NCBI GenBank assembly: GCA_017302615.1
Contig: JAFLDB010000001.1
Span: 392,897-456,896 of the forward strand
Direction of reading: 5' to 3'
Length of the DNA stretch: 64,000 bases
From: Sphingomonadales bacterium
Lineage (GTDB): Bacteria > Pseudomonadota > Alphaproteobacteria > Sphingomonadales > Sphingomonadaceae
In this document: positions 10,153-20,520 of the stretch, in pieces
Layout of the letters: the number at the start of each line of letters is the position of its first letter
How positions within the stretch are numbered: position 1 is the stretch's first letter
Notes under the pieces: generated by a model
Database searches by the model: none
The model's input: only the letters and a program-made list of their open reading frames with translations
Told to the model about the DNA's origin: nothing
Translations under genes and position numbers: made by a program

Positions 10153-11186
10153 CCGCCGGGCAGCAGCAGCGATCCGTCGCCGTAGCTGTAGAACCGGTAG
10201 CGTTCCGCAATTGCGTGGGCATAGGCGGCCTGCATCCGCTCCAGCCCCATCAGCGCCGAAACGAGCATCATCAGCGTCGATTTCGGCAGGTGGAAGTTGG
10301 TGATCAGGCCGTCGATGCCCTTGAAGCGGTAGCCGGGGGTGATGAATATCGCCGTGTCGCCCTCGAACGGGTGAATGATGCGCGCGTCATCCGCAGCGCT
10401 TTCCAACAGGCGCAGCGAGGTAGTGCCGACTGCGATGATCCGCCCCCCGGCAGCCCGCGCCGCGTTGAGCCGTGCGGCCACGTCCGGCGCGATCGAGCCC
10501 CATTCGGCGTGCATCCTGTGGTCGTCGGTATCGTCTGCCTTGACCGGCAGGAACGTGCCCGCGCCGACATGGAGCGTCAGCGTTTCGTGCCCGATCCCGG
10601 CGGCGGCCAGTTCTTCCATCAGCCGCGGCGTGAAATGGAGCGAGGCGGTCGGCGCGGCGACCGCGCCATCCTTGGCCGCGAACATGGTCTGGTAATCCGA
10701 GCGGTCCTGATCGTCGATCGCGCGCTTGCCCGCGATATAGGGCGGCAGCGGCACCTTTCCGGCCCGCTCAAGCAGCACTTCCACCGGCTCCTCGCCTTCA
10801 AACAACAGTGTCCAGCTGCCATCGGCGTGGCGCGCTTCGGCCAGCGCGGTCACCCCGGCAGCGAATTCGATCCGGTCGCCAGGGCTCAACCGCTTGGCAT
10901 TGCGAACGAAGGCCTGCCAGCGGCGCAGGTCGATCCGCTTGTGCAGCGTCGCGCCGATCCGCGCCTGCCCGCGATAGCCTTCAAGCTGGGCCGGAATGAC
11001 GCGGGTATCGTTGAACACCAGCACGTCCCCGGCACGCAGCTGTCCGGGCAGCTCACGCATGGTCCGGTCGGCAAAGGGCGCATCTGCCCCGCGCACCACC
11101 AGCATCCGCGCCGAATCGCGCGGGCGCGCCGGACGCAGGGCGATCAGGTCTTGCGGGAGGTCGAAATCGAACAGGTCAACGCGCAT
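10149..11186 (-). CDS. queA: S-adenosylmethionine:tRNA ribosyltransferase-isomerase
   Basis: A 345-residue QueA, full length. It transfers and isomerises the ribose of SAM onto preQ1-tRNA to give epoxyqueuosine, the step after Tgt. Conserved segments include [20 protein letters not shown] at the N-terminus, [29 protein letters not shown] and HAEWGSI, with [20 protein letters not shown] near the C-terminus. It is the last gene of the run xseB-prenyl synthase-coaD-cyclophilin-queA, 26 bases after the cyclophilin gene. Confidence 0.97.
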   Translation of the reverse strand: MRVDLFDFDLPQDLIALRPARPRDSARMLVVRGADAPFADRTMRELPGQLRAGDVLVFNDTRVIPAQLEGYRGQARIGATLHKRIDLRRWQAFVRNAKRLSPGDRIEFAAGVTALAEARHADGSWTLLFEGEEPVEVLLERAGKVPLPPYIAGKRAIDDQDRSDYQTMFAAKDGAVAAPTASLHFTPRLMEELAAAGIGHETLTLHVGAGTFLPVKADDTDDHRMHAEWGSIAPDVAARLNAARAAGGRIIAVGTTSLRLLESAADDARIIHPFEGDTAIFITPGYRFKGIDGLITNFHLPKSTLMMLVSALMGLERMQAAYAHAIAERYRFYSYGDGSLLLPGG

Positions 11187-11212
11187 GCGCTGCCCCTAGC
11201 CAGTTTGGCCGT

Positions 11213-11887
11213 TCAGTTCGACTTCGAATTGCTCAGCATGTCGGCGGTAATGCTGGTCGGCGCGGCCGGAGCCGGAGCGGCCGGGCGCGGCTTGTTTTCC
11301 GACAGCATCGAGGCCTGGACGATCTTGGTCGGATTGGCCGGCGGCTCGCCGCGCTGGATCGCGTCGACCACGTCCATGCCCGCAATCACCCGGCCGAAAT
11401 TGGTATAACGGTGATCGAGCGCGAAGCGCGGATAGAACACGATGAAGAACTGGCTGTTGGCCGTATCCGGCTGATCGGTGCGGGCCATCGAAACCGTGCC
11501 GCGCACATGCGGCATATAGTTGAATTCGGCCTTGAGGTCCGGCAGCGGCGAGCCGCCCGTGCCGGTCCCGGTCGGATCCCCGGTCTGGGCCATGAAACCG
11601 TCGATCACGCGGTGAAAGATCACCCCGTTGTAAAAGCCCTGCTTGGTCAGGGTCTTGATCCGCTCGACATGGCCCGGGGCCCAGGACGGCATCAGCCGGA
11701 TCATCACCCGCCCGCCGTTCGACAGGTCAAGCACCAGGATATTGTCCGGATCGACGCTGGGATCGGGGTTCACCACCGCGCTCATCGGCGCGGGCGCCGG
11801 GGCCTCTGCGACCTTTTCCTTGGCCACGGCCGGCATGGCAGCCAGCGACAGGCCGAGAGCAAAAGCGGTGAAAGTGCGGCGGTTCAT
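11213..11887 (-). CDS. Cyclophilin-type peptidylprolyl isomerase, exported
   Basis: A 224-residue protein with a twin-Arg-like or Sec signal peptide (MNRRTFTAFALGLSLAAMPAVA) followed by a cyclophilin domain. FYNGVIFHRVIDGFMAQTGD and GTVSMARTDQPDTANSQFFI contain the catalytic Arg and the substrate-binding Phe/Gln residues. It should assist proline isomerisation in the periplasm. The C-terminus is Ala/Pro-rich. The start is ATG 11887; the in-frame extension to 11905 begins with TTG. It lies between coaD and queA. Confidence 0.92.
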   Translation of the reverse strand: MNRRTFTAFALGLSLAAMPAVAKEKVAEAPAPAPMSAVVNPDPSVDPDNILVLDLSNGGRVMIRLMPSWAPGHVERIKTLTKQGFYNGVIFHRVIDGFMAQTGDPTGTGTGGSPLPDLKAEFNYMPHVRGTVSMARTDQPDTANSQFFIVFYPRFALDHRYTNFGRVIAGMDVVDAIQRGEPPANPTKIVQASMLSENKPRPAAPAPAAPTSITADMLSNSKSN

Positions 11888-11982
11888 CGGTTCGGTAACT
11901 CGCAAAGAAAGGCTGTTCGGCTGGCGGGATAGCGCCGCGACGCTGTCATGGCAATGAACGAACCTCGCCTGTTCCCCGGCAA

Positions 11983-12477
11983 TCAGCGCTTGGCGATCCG
12001 CCCCACCACGTCGTCGCGCACCGCCGGGCTGACGAACTTGGAAATGTCGCCGCCATAGACCGCGATTTCCTTGACCAGCCGCGAGGCGATCGGCTGCAAC
12101 GACACGTCGGCCATCAGGAACACGGTCTCAACCTCGTGGTTCAGTTGCCGGTTCATGCCGGTGAGCTGATATTCGTATTCGAAATCGGTCACCCCGCGGA
12201 TGCCGCGGATCACCACCTGGGCACCCATCGCGTCGGCAAAGTCCATCAGCAGCGAATTGAACCCGACCACCCGGATCTTGGCGCTGCCGATCCCGGCCAC
12301 TTCGCGCTCAACCATGGCGATCCGCTCATCGTCGTTGAACATCGGCGACTTGGCGATGTTGGTGGTCACGCCGATGATCAGCTCGTCAACCAGCTTGGCC
12401 CCGCGCTCGATGATATCCATGTGCCCGAGGGTGATCGGATCGAACGTGCCGGGGTAAACCCCGATGCGCTTCGCCAT
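11983..12477 (-). CDS. coaD: Phosphopantetheine adenylyltransferase
   Basis: A 164-residue nucleotidyltransferase, the normal CoaD size. It carries YPGTFDPITLGHMDII with the T/HxGH ATP-binding motif, GIRGVTDFEYEYQLTGMNR and the C-terminal ASRLVKEIAVYGGDIS segment. It makes dephospho-CoA in coenzyme A synthesis. Its ATG directly abuts the TGA of the upstream prenyl synthase (12478-12480), so the two are translationally coupled. Confidence 0.97.
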   Translation of the reverse strand: MAKRIGVYPGTFDPITLGHMDIIERGAKLVDELIIGVTTNIAKSPMFNDDERIAMVEREVAGIGSAKIRVVGFNSLLMDFADAMGAQVVIRGIRGVTDFEYEYQLTGMNRQLNHEVETVFLMADVSLQPIASRLVKEIAVYGGDISKFVSPAVRDDVVGRIAKR

Positions 12478-13374
12478 TCAGTGGTCCCTTTCCACGATAT
12501 AGCGCGCCAGCGCGCGCAGCAGATCCGCCTCTTGCCCGTAAGAACCCAGATGCGCAATCGCCTGATCGACGAGCATCCGGGCCTGCTCGCGGGCGCGATC
12601 CTCGCCCAGCACGGCCACGAAGGTCTGCTTGCCAGCCTCGGCATCCTTGCGCAGCGCCTTGCCGGCCTTGGCCTCGTCGCCGGTGTGATCGAGCAGATCG
12701 TCGGCAATCTGGAAGGCCAGGCCGATATCGCGGGCATAGCCTTTCAGGTGCGTGCGCCCTTCCGGCGGCAGCTTGCCCAGCACCGCGCCCATTTCGACCG
12801 CGGCAGAGAGCAGCGCGCCGGTTTTGAGCTGCTGCATCCGGGTTATTTCCGGCAAGCCCAGCGCCTGCCCTTCCCCGGCGATGTCCAGCATCTGCCCGCC
12901 GACCATGCCCGCCGCGCCGGAGGCCATGGCCAGCACCCGGACCAGTTCCGAGCGGACGAACGGATCGCCGCTGGTGGCGGGATCGGTCAGCACTTCGAAC
13001 GCGAAGCTTTGCAGCGCATCCCCGGCCAGCACCGCCACCGCCTCGCCAAAGGCCTTGTGCAGGCTGGGCTTGCCGTGGCGCATGGCATCGTCGTCCATGC
13101 AGGGCAGATCGTCATGCGCCAGCGAATAGGCGTGGATCGACTCAATCGCGATCGCCGCGCGCAGTGCCTGGCTGCGGTCCGCGCCGTGCAGCGCCGCCGT
13201 TGCCGTCAGCAGCAGTGGCCGCAGCCGCTTGCCCCCGCCGATCGCGGCATAACGCATCGCCTCGCCCAGCTGGCCTTCGCCGGGCAGCAGCGCATCGAAC
13301 ATCGTATCGACATCGCGGGCAATCGCGGCCAGCGCGTCTTTCAGCAGCGGATCGGGAACGGCAGTCACGGCCAC
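12478..13374 (-). CDS. Short-chain polyprenyl (farnesyl/geranylgeranyl) diphosphate synthase
   Basis: A 298-residue isoprenyl diphosphate synthase. The first aspartate-rich motif is DDLPCMDDD (residues about 90-98) and the second is DDLLD in AFQIADDLLDHTGDEA; GGGKRLRPLLL carries the diphosphate-binding residues. It is probably IspA-type, because it follows xseB as ispA does in many bacteria, but chain length cannot be read safely. The start is GTG 13374, 5 bases after the xseB stop; a second GTG at 13368 is possible. Confidence 0.92.
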   Translation of the reverse strand: MAVTAVPDPLLKDALAAIARDVDTMFDALLPGEGQLGEAMRYAAIGGGKRLRPLLLTATAALHGADRSQALRAAIAIESIHAYSLAHDDLPCMDDDAMRHGKPSLHKAFGEAVAVLAGDALQSFAFEVLTDPATSGDPFVRSELVRVLAMASGAAGMVGGQMLDIAGEGQALGLPEITRMQQLKTGALLSAAVEMGAVLGKLPPEGRTHLKGYARDIGLAFQIADDLLDHTGDEAKAGKALRKDAEAGKQTFVAVLGEDRAREQARMLVDQAIAHLGSYGQEADLLRALARYIVERDH

Positions 13375-13379
13375 GGCGC

Positions 13380-13628
13380 TCAGCCGGCGTCGAAGGGTTT
13401 GGTGCCCGCCGCCTGACCATCGGCCCCGGCGACAATCTGCTCGATCCGCAGCTGCGCCGCATCCAGCCGGGCCTGGCAATGGCTCCGCAGCTTCTCACCG
13501 CGCTCATAGAGGTCCATCGTCGCATCCAGCGGAACTTCGCCGCTTTCCAGCTTGCGGACGATGTCCTCCAGCGCGCGCAGCGCCTCTTCGAATGACAGGG
13601 CGGCGATATCGGGATCGGTGACGCTCAT
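13380..13628 (-). CDS. xseB: Exodeoxyribonuclease VII small subunit
   Basis: An 82-residue protein. The pattern FEEALRALEDIVRKLESGEV followed by LDATMDLYERGEKLRSHCQ is the XseB signature, which forms a helical hairpin packing on XseA. XseA is not in the window. It is the first gene of the leftward run leading to queA, and the prenyl synthase start follows its stop directly. Confidence 0.94.
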   Translation of the reverse strand: MSVTDPDIAALSFEEALRALEDIVRKLESGEVPLDATMDLYERGEKLRSHCQARLDAAQLRIEQIVAGADGQAAGTKPFDAG

Positions 13629-13710
13629 GGCACGGACCATTGACCGCGCGCGCCGCAGCGGTCAAGTTGCGATGGTGCGGAGGCGCCAAGCCTCCCGGGG
13701 AGAATTCTCG

Positions 13711-14112
13711 ATGGACAAGTGGTACCTGGCCTACCCGATCGTGGGTGCGGCTTTTCTGATTCTCGACATGATCTGGCTGCGTTTTGCCGTGCCGATGCTC
13801 TATCGTCCGGCGCTGGGCGATCTCTTGGCCACCAATTTCCGGGCTGGCCCTGCCGTTGCCTTCTACATCATCTACTTCGCCGCGCTGACCGTGTTCGCGG
13901 TGCTGCCCGGCACCATGCTGGGCGTGCCGGCCGCCGTTGCCTCGGGCGCGGCGCTGGGGCTGACCGCCTATGCCACCTACAACCTCACCAACATGGCAAC
14001 GCTGAAGGTCTGGCCGCTGCAGATGACCCTGATCGACATCGCCTGGGGCACCGTTTCCAGCGGTCTGGCCGCCGGAATCGCGGTGACGGTCATGCTCAAG
14101 CTGCAGGGCTGA
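13711..14112 (+). CDS. DUF2177-family membrane protein
   Basis: A 133-residue integral membrane protein with about four transmembrane segments. The C-terminal pattern AYATYNLTNMATLKVWP followed by IDIAWGTV is what I associate with DUF2177. No biochemical function is established for the family to my knowledge. GGGGAGA precedes ATG 13711. The next gene starts 7 bases after its stop, suggesting a two-gene unit of membrane proteins. Confidence 0.8.
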   Translation: MDKWYLAYPIVGAAFLILDMIWLRFAVPMLYRPALGDLLATNFRAGPAVAFYIIYFAALTVFAVLPGTMLGVPAAVASGAALGLTAYATYNLTNMATLKVWPLQMTLIDIAWGTVSSGLAAGIAVTVMLKLQG

Positions 14113-14119
14113 CGGAAAA

Positions 14120-14764
14120 GTGTTTATCGGCCACTGGGCACCGGCGCTGGCGGTGGCGGCAAAGCGCCCCGCCCCCAGCGTGGGCGTGCTGTTCGTGGCC
14201 GCGCAGCTGGTGGACTGGGCCTTCTTCGGCCTGCTGATCACCGGGGTTGAGCGGATGCGCTTTTCCCCCGGGATCAGCGCGATGAACCCGATGGACCTCT
14301 ATCACCTGCCCTACACGCACAGCCTGCTGGGTTCCGGCGTGTTCGCCGCCGCCTTTGCCGCGCTGGTCTGGGCCTTCAGCAAAGACCGCACCGCAGCTCT
14401 GCTGGCAGGCGTTGTCGTGCTATCGCACTGGTTCCTTGATCTGCTGGTCCATGTGCCGGACCTGACCCTGGCCGGAAGCCCGCCCAAGCTGGGTTTCGGG
14501 TTGTGGAACCATCCGATGATCGAAATGCCGCTGGAACTGGGCCTAACCTTCGGCGCGCTGTGGCTCTATGTCCGCGCCCGCAAGCCCGCCCCGCTGCGGG
14601 TCTGGACGCTGGCCGGGGTGCTGCTGCTGCTCCAGGCAATCAACTGGTTCGGCCCGGTTGAAGCCGAGGTGACGCTCGGCACCAGCCTGCTGGCCTTCTT
14701 CGCCTTTGGCCTTGCCACGCTGGCGGCGTGGTGGATGGGGAAAAGCGCGGCCAATCCGGCCTGA
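14120..14764 (+). CDS. Integral membrane protein of unknown function
   Basis: A 214-residue protein with five to six hydrophobic segments. It contains several conserved-looking polar positions in or near membrane helices: AQLVDWAFFG, YHLPYTHSLLGS and LSHWFLDLLVHVPDL. The His/Asp pattern resembles the YdjM/LexA-regulated 'metal-dependent hydrolase' membrane family, but I would not assign it. The start is GTG 14120 after GACGGAAAA. It is co-oriented with and close to the DUF2177 gene, and lies 41 bases before purL. Confidence 0.7.
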   Translation: MFIGHWAPALAVAAKRPAPSVGVLFVAAQLVDWAFFGLLITGVERMRFSPGISAMNPMDLYHLPYTHSLLGSGVFAAAFAALVWAFSKDRTAALLAGVVVLSHWFLDLLVHVPDLTLAGSPPKLGFGLWNHPMIEMPLELGLTFGALWLYVRARKPAPLRVWTLAGVLLLLQAINWFGPVEAEVTLGTSLLAFFAFGLATLAAWWMGKSAANPA

Positions 14765-14805
14765 ACGGACTAGCAGTAATCCGCCAGCCCCGCTAAGGGC
14801 CGCCC

Positions 14806-16986
<2,181 letters not shown>

Positions 16987-16991
16987 GCCCG

Positions 16992-17012
16992 GCCCCGGAA
17001 CCGGTCCGGGGC
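16992..17012. terminator. Bidirectional hairpin between purL and the coq4-like gene
   Basis: GCCCCGGA (16992-16999) and TCCGGGGC (17005-17012) form a perfect 8-bp stem with loop ACCGG, in the 31-base gap between two convergent genes. There is no T-tract on either side, so its role as terminator is an inference from position. Confidence 0.5.
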
Positions 17013-17017
17013 GCAGG

Positions 17018-17851
17018 TCAGGCCGCCTTGAGCGCCTGCTGCTTGTGCCCGAGCAGGTCGTAGGGATCGATCCCGTTCGCCCGCCACAGGCTGTGGCACT
17101 GCTTGTAATAGTGCGGCTCGCGGATACCGAGCTGCGCGCGGACTTCATCCAGCGGCCGGGCCAGCAGTTCGCGGATCGACTGTTCGACCAGCCGCGGGCA
17201 AGTGCCGCCCATCTTCTGGGCCTCACGCACCGCGCGGAACACCGGCACCTTGACCGTGCGGCCCTTGCTGATTTCCAGCGCCCCGGCATAGCCCAGGAAC
17301 AGGTGGGCCAGGGCCGGCTGCTGACCATAGGTAAAGGCCAGCACGCACTGTTCCCCCAGCGCATCGCGGCCGAAGCCGGAAATCACGTGCATCAGATCAT
17401 GCGTGTCGCGCAACCGGTTGAAGTACCAGGTCACCTGATCGTCGAAGAACTGATCCGCGCGGCGATACTTGTTGAGATCGTCGACCAGTCCCTGGGCCGA
17501 CAACCCTTCGCGTTCCATGAAGTCGCAATAGGCATGGGCCAGGCTGCCCTTGGGCGTCAGGCGCAGCGTTTCATGATCGTCGAGGATCTTGACCAGCGAC
17601 GGCTCGCTCTTGCGAATCGCCTGCCCCCGCTCGGTCGACAGGAAGGCCTTGGCGGCATCATAGGCCCCGCGCCAGGGCAGCGCCTCGAAGATCGGGAACA
17701 CTTCAGCCGTGTTCTCCTTGTCCTTCACCAATTCCTTGAAATGCCGCCATGCCTTGGGAAAGTCATAGCGCATAGCGGGGCGACCCGGCAGCATCAGCGG
17801 CAGGTCGTCTGCGGCGAGATCCACTTCGGTGGGCTTGGTCATCATGTTCAT
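17018..17851 (-). CDS. Coq4-family ubiquinone biosynthesis protein
   Basis: A 277-residue protein with the Coq4 metal motif in LRDTHDLMHVISGFGRD (HDxxH, residues about 155-170) and YTYGQQP-like downstream segments. Eukaryotic Coq4 is needed for the ubiquinone synthesis complex and its metal site has been linked to ring decarboxylation/hydroxylation; the bacterial homologue's exact step is inferred. Three in-frame ATGs (17851, 17845, 17842) are possible starts. It is convergent with purL and divergent from the membrane protein at 17970. Confidence 0.87.
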   Translation of the reverse strand: MNMMTKPTEVDLAADDLPLMLPGRPAMRYDFPKAWRHFKELVKDKENTAEVFPIFEALPWRGAYDAAKAFLSTERGQAIRKSEPSLVKILDDHETLRLTPKGSLAHAYCDFMEREGLSAQGLVDDLNKYRRADQFFDDQVTWYFNRLRDTHDLMHVISGFGRDALGEQCVLAFTYGQQPALAHLFLGYAGALEISKGRTVKVPVFRAVREAQKMGGTCPRLVEQSIRELLARPLDEVRAQLGIREPHYYKQCHSLWRANGIDPYDLLGHKQQALKAA

Positions 17852-17969
17852 GGCGAAGATGATGATGCGAATTACTTACAGAACTGTCAATACCACTCGC
17901 CCGAGGCGCTGGCATGGCGGGCCGGCCCGCGCTAATCCTGCGGTCGAGGCTATGGTGGGGGGATTCGGC

Positions 17970-18536
17970 ATGGGACGACGCTGGCCTTTGCTGCTGGGCA
18001 TTGTGACCGGTTTGGCTGCGGTTCTCGCGGGCTTGTGGACCGGAGCGGACGCGGCCGACCAATGGAGCCGCGCGGCAAGGTGGACAGCCCGGGTCGGTCT
18101 GCCAATCTTCCTGATCACTTACCTCGCCTCATCACTTGTTCGGCTTTGGCCGCGCCCCACCACGCGGGCCATTGCGCAGTCGCGGCGCTGGTGGGGTCTG
18201 GGCTTTGCCGCATGTCACACGGTGCATCTCTACGCGCTGATCCGGGCGCTGGAGGCAAGTGGCGAGCAGCGAACGCTCGCTTCGCTGATTCCCGGCGGTA
18301 CGGCCTATCTGGTGATCGCCGCCATGACGCTGACGTCGAATGACGCGGCGATGCGCGCACTGGGTCGCAACTGGAAACGGCTGCACACACTGGGTATTCA
18401 TTATATCTGGCTGATCTTCACCCTGGCCTATGCCGGGCGGTTGAGCGACCCGGCCAGACTGCCAGAGGCGATTTATGGCGTGGCCCTGTGCCTTGCCGCG
18501 CTTGCCATCCGGCTGATGGCCCGGCGCAGGGCCTAG
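17970..18536 (+). CDS. Ferric-reductase-like/MsrQ-like membrane protein
   Basis: A 188-residue protein with five or six transmembrane segments. FAACHTVHLYALI and GRNWKRLHTLGIHYIWLIF contain spaced histidines like the haem-binding helices of the ferric-reductase-like transmembrane domain (as in MsrQ). No flavin or NAD domain follows. It could pass electrons within the membrane, possibly from quinol. I chose ATG 17970 because GGGGGG lies 7 bases upstream; ATG 17952 would add six residues. Its TAG is interlocked with the serB stop in a CTAG at 18533-18536. Confidence 0.72.
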   Translation: MGRRWPLLLGIVTGLAAVLAGLWTGADAADQWSRAARWTARVGLPIFLITYLASSLVRLWPRPTTRAIAQSRRWWGLGFAACHTVHLYALIRALEASGEQRTLASLIPGGTAYLVIAAMTLTSNDAAMRALGRNWKRLHTLGIHYIWLIFTLAYAGRLSDPARLPEAIYGVALCLAALAIRLMARRRA

Positions 18537-19408
18537 GCCCATTCGCTCTCGGCAATTCCCAGCAGCCGCAGCACGTCGGTCAGGTCGCCGCGGTCGATCG
18601 ATCCGTTGGCGGCGGCGCGGGCCTTGGGCTTGGCGTGATAGGCCACGCCATAGCTGGCCGCGACCAGCATCGGGATGTCGTTGGCGCCATCGCCGGTGGC
18701 CAGGCTGGTCGCCCCGCCCCGCGCTTCGACCGCGCCGCGCAGCACCCGTTCCTTGACCGCAGAGTCGACGATATCGCCGACCAGTCCGCCGGTCAGCTTG
18801 CCGTGCGCAACCGCCAGCCGGTTACCGACCACCCGTTCAAACCCGAGCCGTTCAGCCACCGGATCGGCAAACTGGTGAAAGCCGCCGGTGACCAGCACCG
18901 TCTCGCACCCGCGCGCCTTCAGTGTCGCGACCAGCGTGACCGCGCCGGGCATGTCGCGGATCCGCTCGTCCAGGCATTGCTGGATCGCATCCTCGCCCAA
19001 TCCGCCGAGCAGGCGGACCCGCTCGGCCAGGGCCTCGGCAAAGTCGAGCTCGCCCTGCATGGCGCGTTCGGTGATTTCGGCGATCTGGTCCTTGATCCCG
19101 GCAAAGTCGGCCAGTTCGTCGATGCATTCCTGCCCGATCATAGTCGAATCCATGTCCGAGACGAACACCCCCGGCACTTGCGGCAGATGATCGGCAATCA
19201 GCAGGTCGGACGGGCTGAAATGCCGGTCGATCACGCCGCGGAAGGCCACCGCGTCGCCCTGATCGGCCATGATCTGCAGCACGCTGTCCAGCCCCGGCAG
19301 CGGATCGGCCCCCAGCACTTTCGCGCCTTGCGATTCCAGCGCGTGGACCGCCGCGTCAACATGGGCGGACAAGAGCGCCGGTTCTGCTATCACGCGGGCA
19401 ATGAGCAC
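18533..19408 (-). CDS. serB: Phosphoserine phosphatase
   Basis: A 291-residue HAD-superfamily phosphatase making serine from O-phosphoserine. The catalytic [15 protein letters not shown] (DxDxT), [13 protein letters not shown] (motif II), and [14 protein letters not shown] (motif IV) are intact. The roughly 80-residue N-terminal part is a degenerate ACT-like region. The start is GTG 19408 ([11 protein letters not shown] after initiation), overlapping the first 8 bases of the divergent miaA gene; a second GTG at 19393 would avoid the overlap. Confidence 0.95.
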   Translation of the reverse strand: MLIARVIAEPALLSAHVDAAVHALESQGAKVLGADPLPGLDSVLQIMADQGDAVAFRGVIDRHFSPSDLLIADHLPQVPGVFVSDMDSTMIGQECIDELADFAGIKDQIAEITERAMQGELDFAEALAERVRLLGGLGEDAIQQCLDERIRDMPGAVTLVATLKARGCETVLVTGGFHQFADPVAERLGFERVVGNRLAVAHGKLTGGLVGDIVDSAVKERVLRGAVEARGGATSLATGDGANDIPMLVAASYGVAYHAKPKARAAANGSIDRGDLTDVLRLLGIAESEWA

Positions 19409-20357
19409 GTTGAATTCCTCTGAATCGGCAAAGCGGCCGCCGCTGGCGCTCATCGCAGGGCCGACCGCCAGCGGCAAGAGCGATCTGGCCGTGCGGCTGG
19501 CGCTGGCACTGAAAGCGCGCGGGCGCGAGGCCGTGGTGATCAATGCCGACAGCGCGCAGGTCTATGCCGATCTGGCCGTCCTGTCGGCGCGGCCCTCACC
19601 GGAGGACATGCAGGGGATCCGGCACCGCCTGTTCGGGGAATGGGACGGAGCCGAAAGCTGCTCCGCCGCCGACTGGGCCGCCCGCGCCCGCGATGTCATT
19701 GCCGAAGTCCACGCAAGCGGCGGTGTGCCGGTGCTGGTCGGCGGGACGGGGCTGTACCTGCGCACCCTGCTCGACGGGATCGCGCCAGTGCCGCCGATCG
19801 ACCCGGCGGTGCGCGAGGCCGTGCGGGCCATGCCGGTGGCACAAGCCTATGCCGCCTTGCAGGCCGAGGATCCGGCCAAGGCCGCGGCTCTCTCCGCCGC
19901 TGACACCACCCGCGTCGCCCGCGCGCTGGAAGTGGTGCGCTCCACCGGCCGCCCGCTGGCCGACTGGCAGGCTGACCGCGCCGGCGGGATCGGCGATAGC
20001 GCAAAGCTCCACGCCCGCGTGCTCCTGCCGCCGCGCGAATGGCTCTATGAACGCTGCGACCGCCGCTTTGCGCTGATGCTGGAACAGGGCGCGATTGCCG
20101 AAGTCGAGCGGCTGCTGGCCCGCCACCTCGACCCGGCCCTCCCCGTCATGCGCGCCATCGGCGTGCCGGAACTGGCCGCGCTGTTGGCCGGGGAAATCAC
20201 CGCTGCAGAGGCTGAAACCCGCGGCGCGCAGGCCACCCGCAACTATGCCAAGCGGCAATATACCTGGTTCCGCAACCAGCCACCGCCGGAATGGCAGCGG
20301 ATCGAGTCATTAGATTACGACACAGAGGCTTTGTTCGCATCATTATTGCGCGATTAG
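19401..20357 (+). CDS. miaA: tRNA dimethylallyltransferase
   Basis: A 318-residue MiaA that prenylates A37 of tRNAs reading UNN codons. The P-loop is [14 protein letters not shown] (residues about 15-28), followed by [26 protein letters not shown] and the C-terminal [14 protein letters not shown] 19401 is used; the alternative TTG 19410 would remove most of the overlap with serB. It is divergent from serB and its stop is followed by the ilv leader. Confidence 0.96.
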   Translation: MSTLNSSESAKRPPLALIAGPTASGKSDLAVRLALALKARGREAVVINADSAQVYADLAVLSARPSPEDMQGIRHRLFGEWDGAESCSAADWAARARDVIAEVHASGGVPVLVGGTGLYLRTLLDGIAPVPPIDPAVREAVRAMPVAQAYAALQAEDPAKAAALSAADTTRVARALEVVRSTGRPLADWQADRAGGIGDSAKLHARVLLPPREWLYERCDRRFALMLEQGAIAEVERLLARHLDPALPVMRAIGVPELAALLAGEITAAEAETRGAQATRNYAKRQYTWFRNQPPPEWQRIESLDYDTEALFASLLRD

Positions 20358-20360
20358 GGG

Positions 20361-20389
20361 TTGACGCGTTATTTCCTAAGCACTAGGGC
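20361..20389 (+). promoter_or_regulatory. Likely promoter of the ilvB operon
   Basis: TTGACG (20361-20366), a 17-base spacer and TAGGGC (20384-20389) begin 4 bases after the miaA stop codon. The -35 is good, the -10 is poor. It would give a leader of about 125 bases before ilvB. Confidence 0.4.
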
Positions 20390-20435
20390 AGCATCCAAGA
20401 TATGCGCTTGCGCATTGCCCCCGAGTTGGAGAGGA

Positions 20436-20463
20436 GACCCGGCACAGCCCCCTGTGCCGGGTC
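20436..20463 (+). promoter_or_regulatory. ilvB leader hairpin (possible attenuator)
   Basis: GACCCGGCACAG (20436-20447) and CTGTGCCGGGTC (20452-20463) form a perfect 12-bp stem with loop CCCC, followed by GGTCCTTTAAGG. It overlaps the end of a 23-codon open frame (20402-20473). The poor T-tract and the modest number of branched-chain codons in that frame make attenuation possible but unproven. Confidence 0.5.
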
Positions 20464-20520
20464 GGTCCTTTAAGGGGACAAGGCCGTTTTCGGGCGCCAG
20501 TGAAGTGGAAGGATTTGCAA

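Noticed and set aside
7404..11408. Very long plus-strand open frame (1334 codons)
   Set aside because: It is antisense to tgt, the carotenoid oxygenase, queA and others, all with clear motifs. Its sequence has no family motif; long antisense frames are expected at this GC content.
20343..20358. TTATTGCGCGATTAG at the end of miaA, similar to the TTAATCGCGCGATTAA operator
   Set aside because: Only one half matches, the palindrome is broken, and it overlaps the miaA stop codon, so I did not count it as a fourth site.
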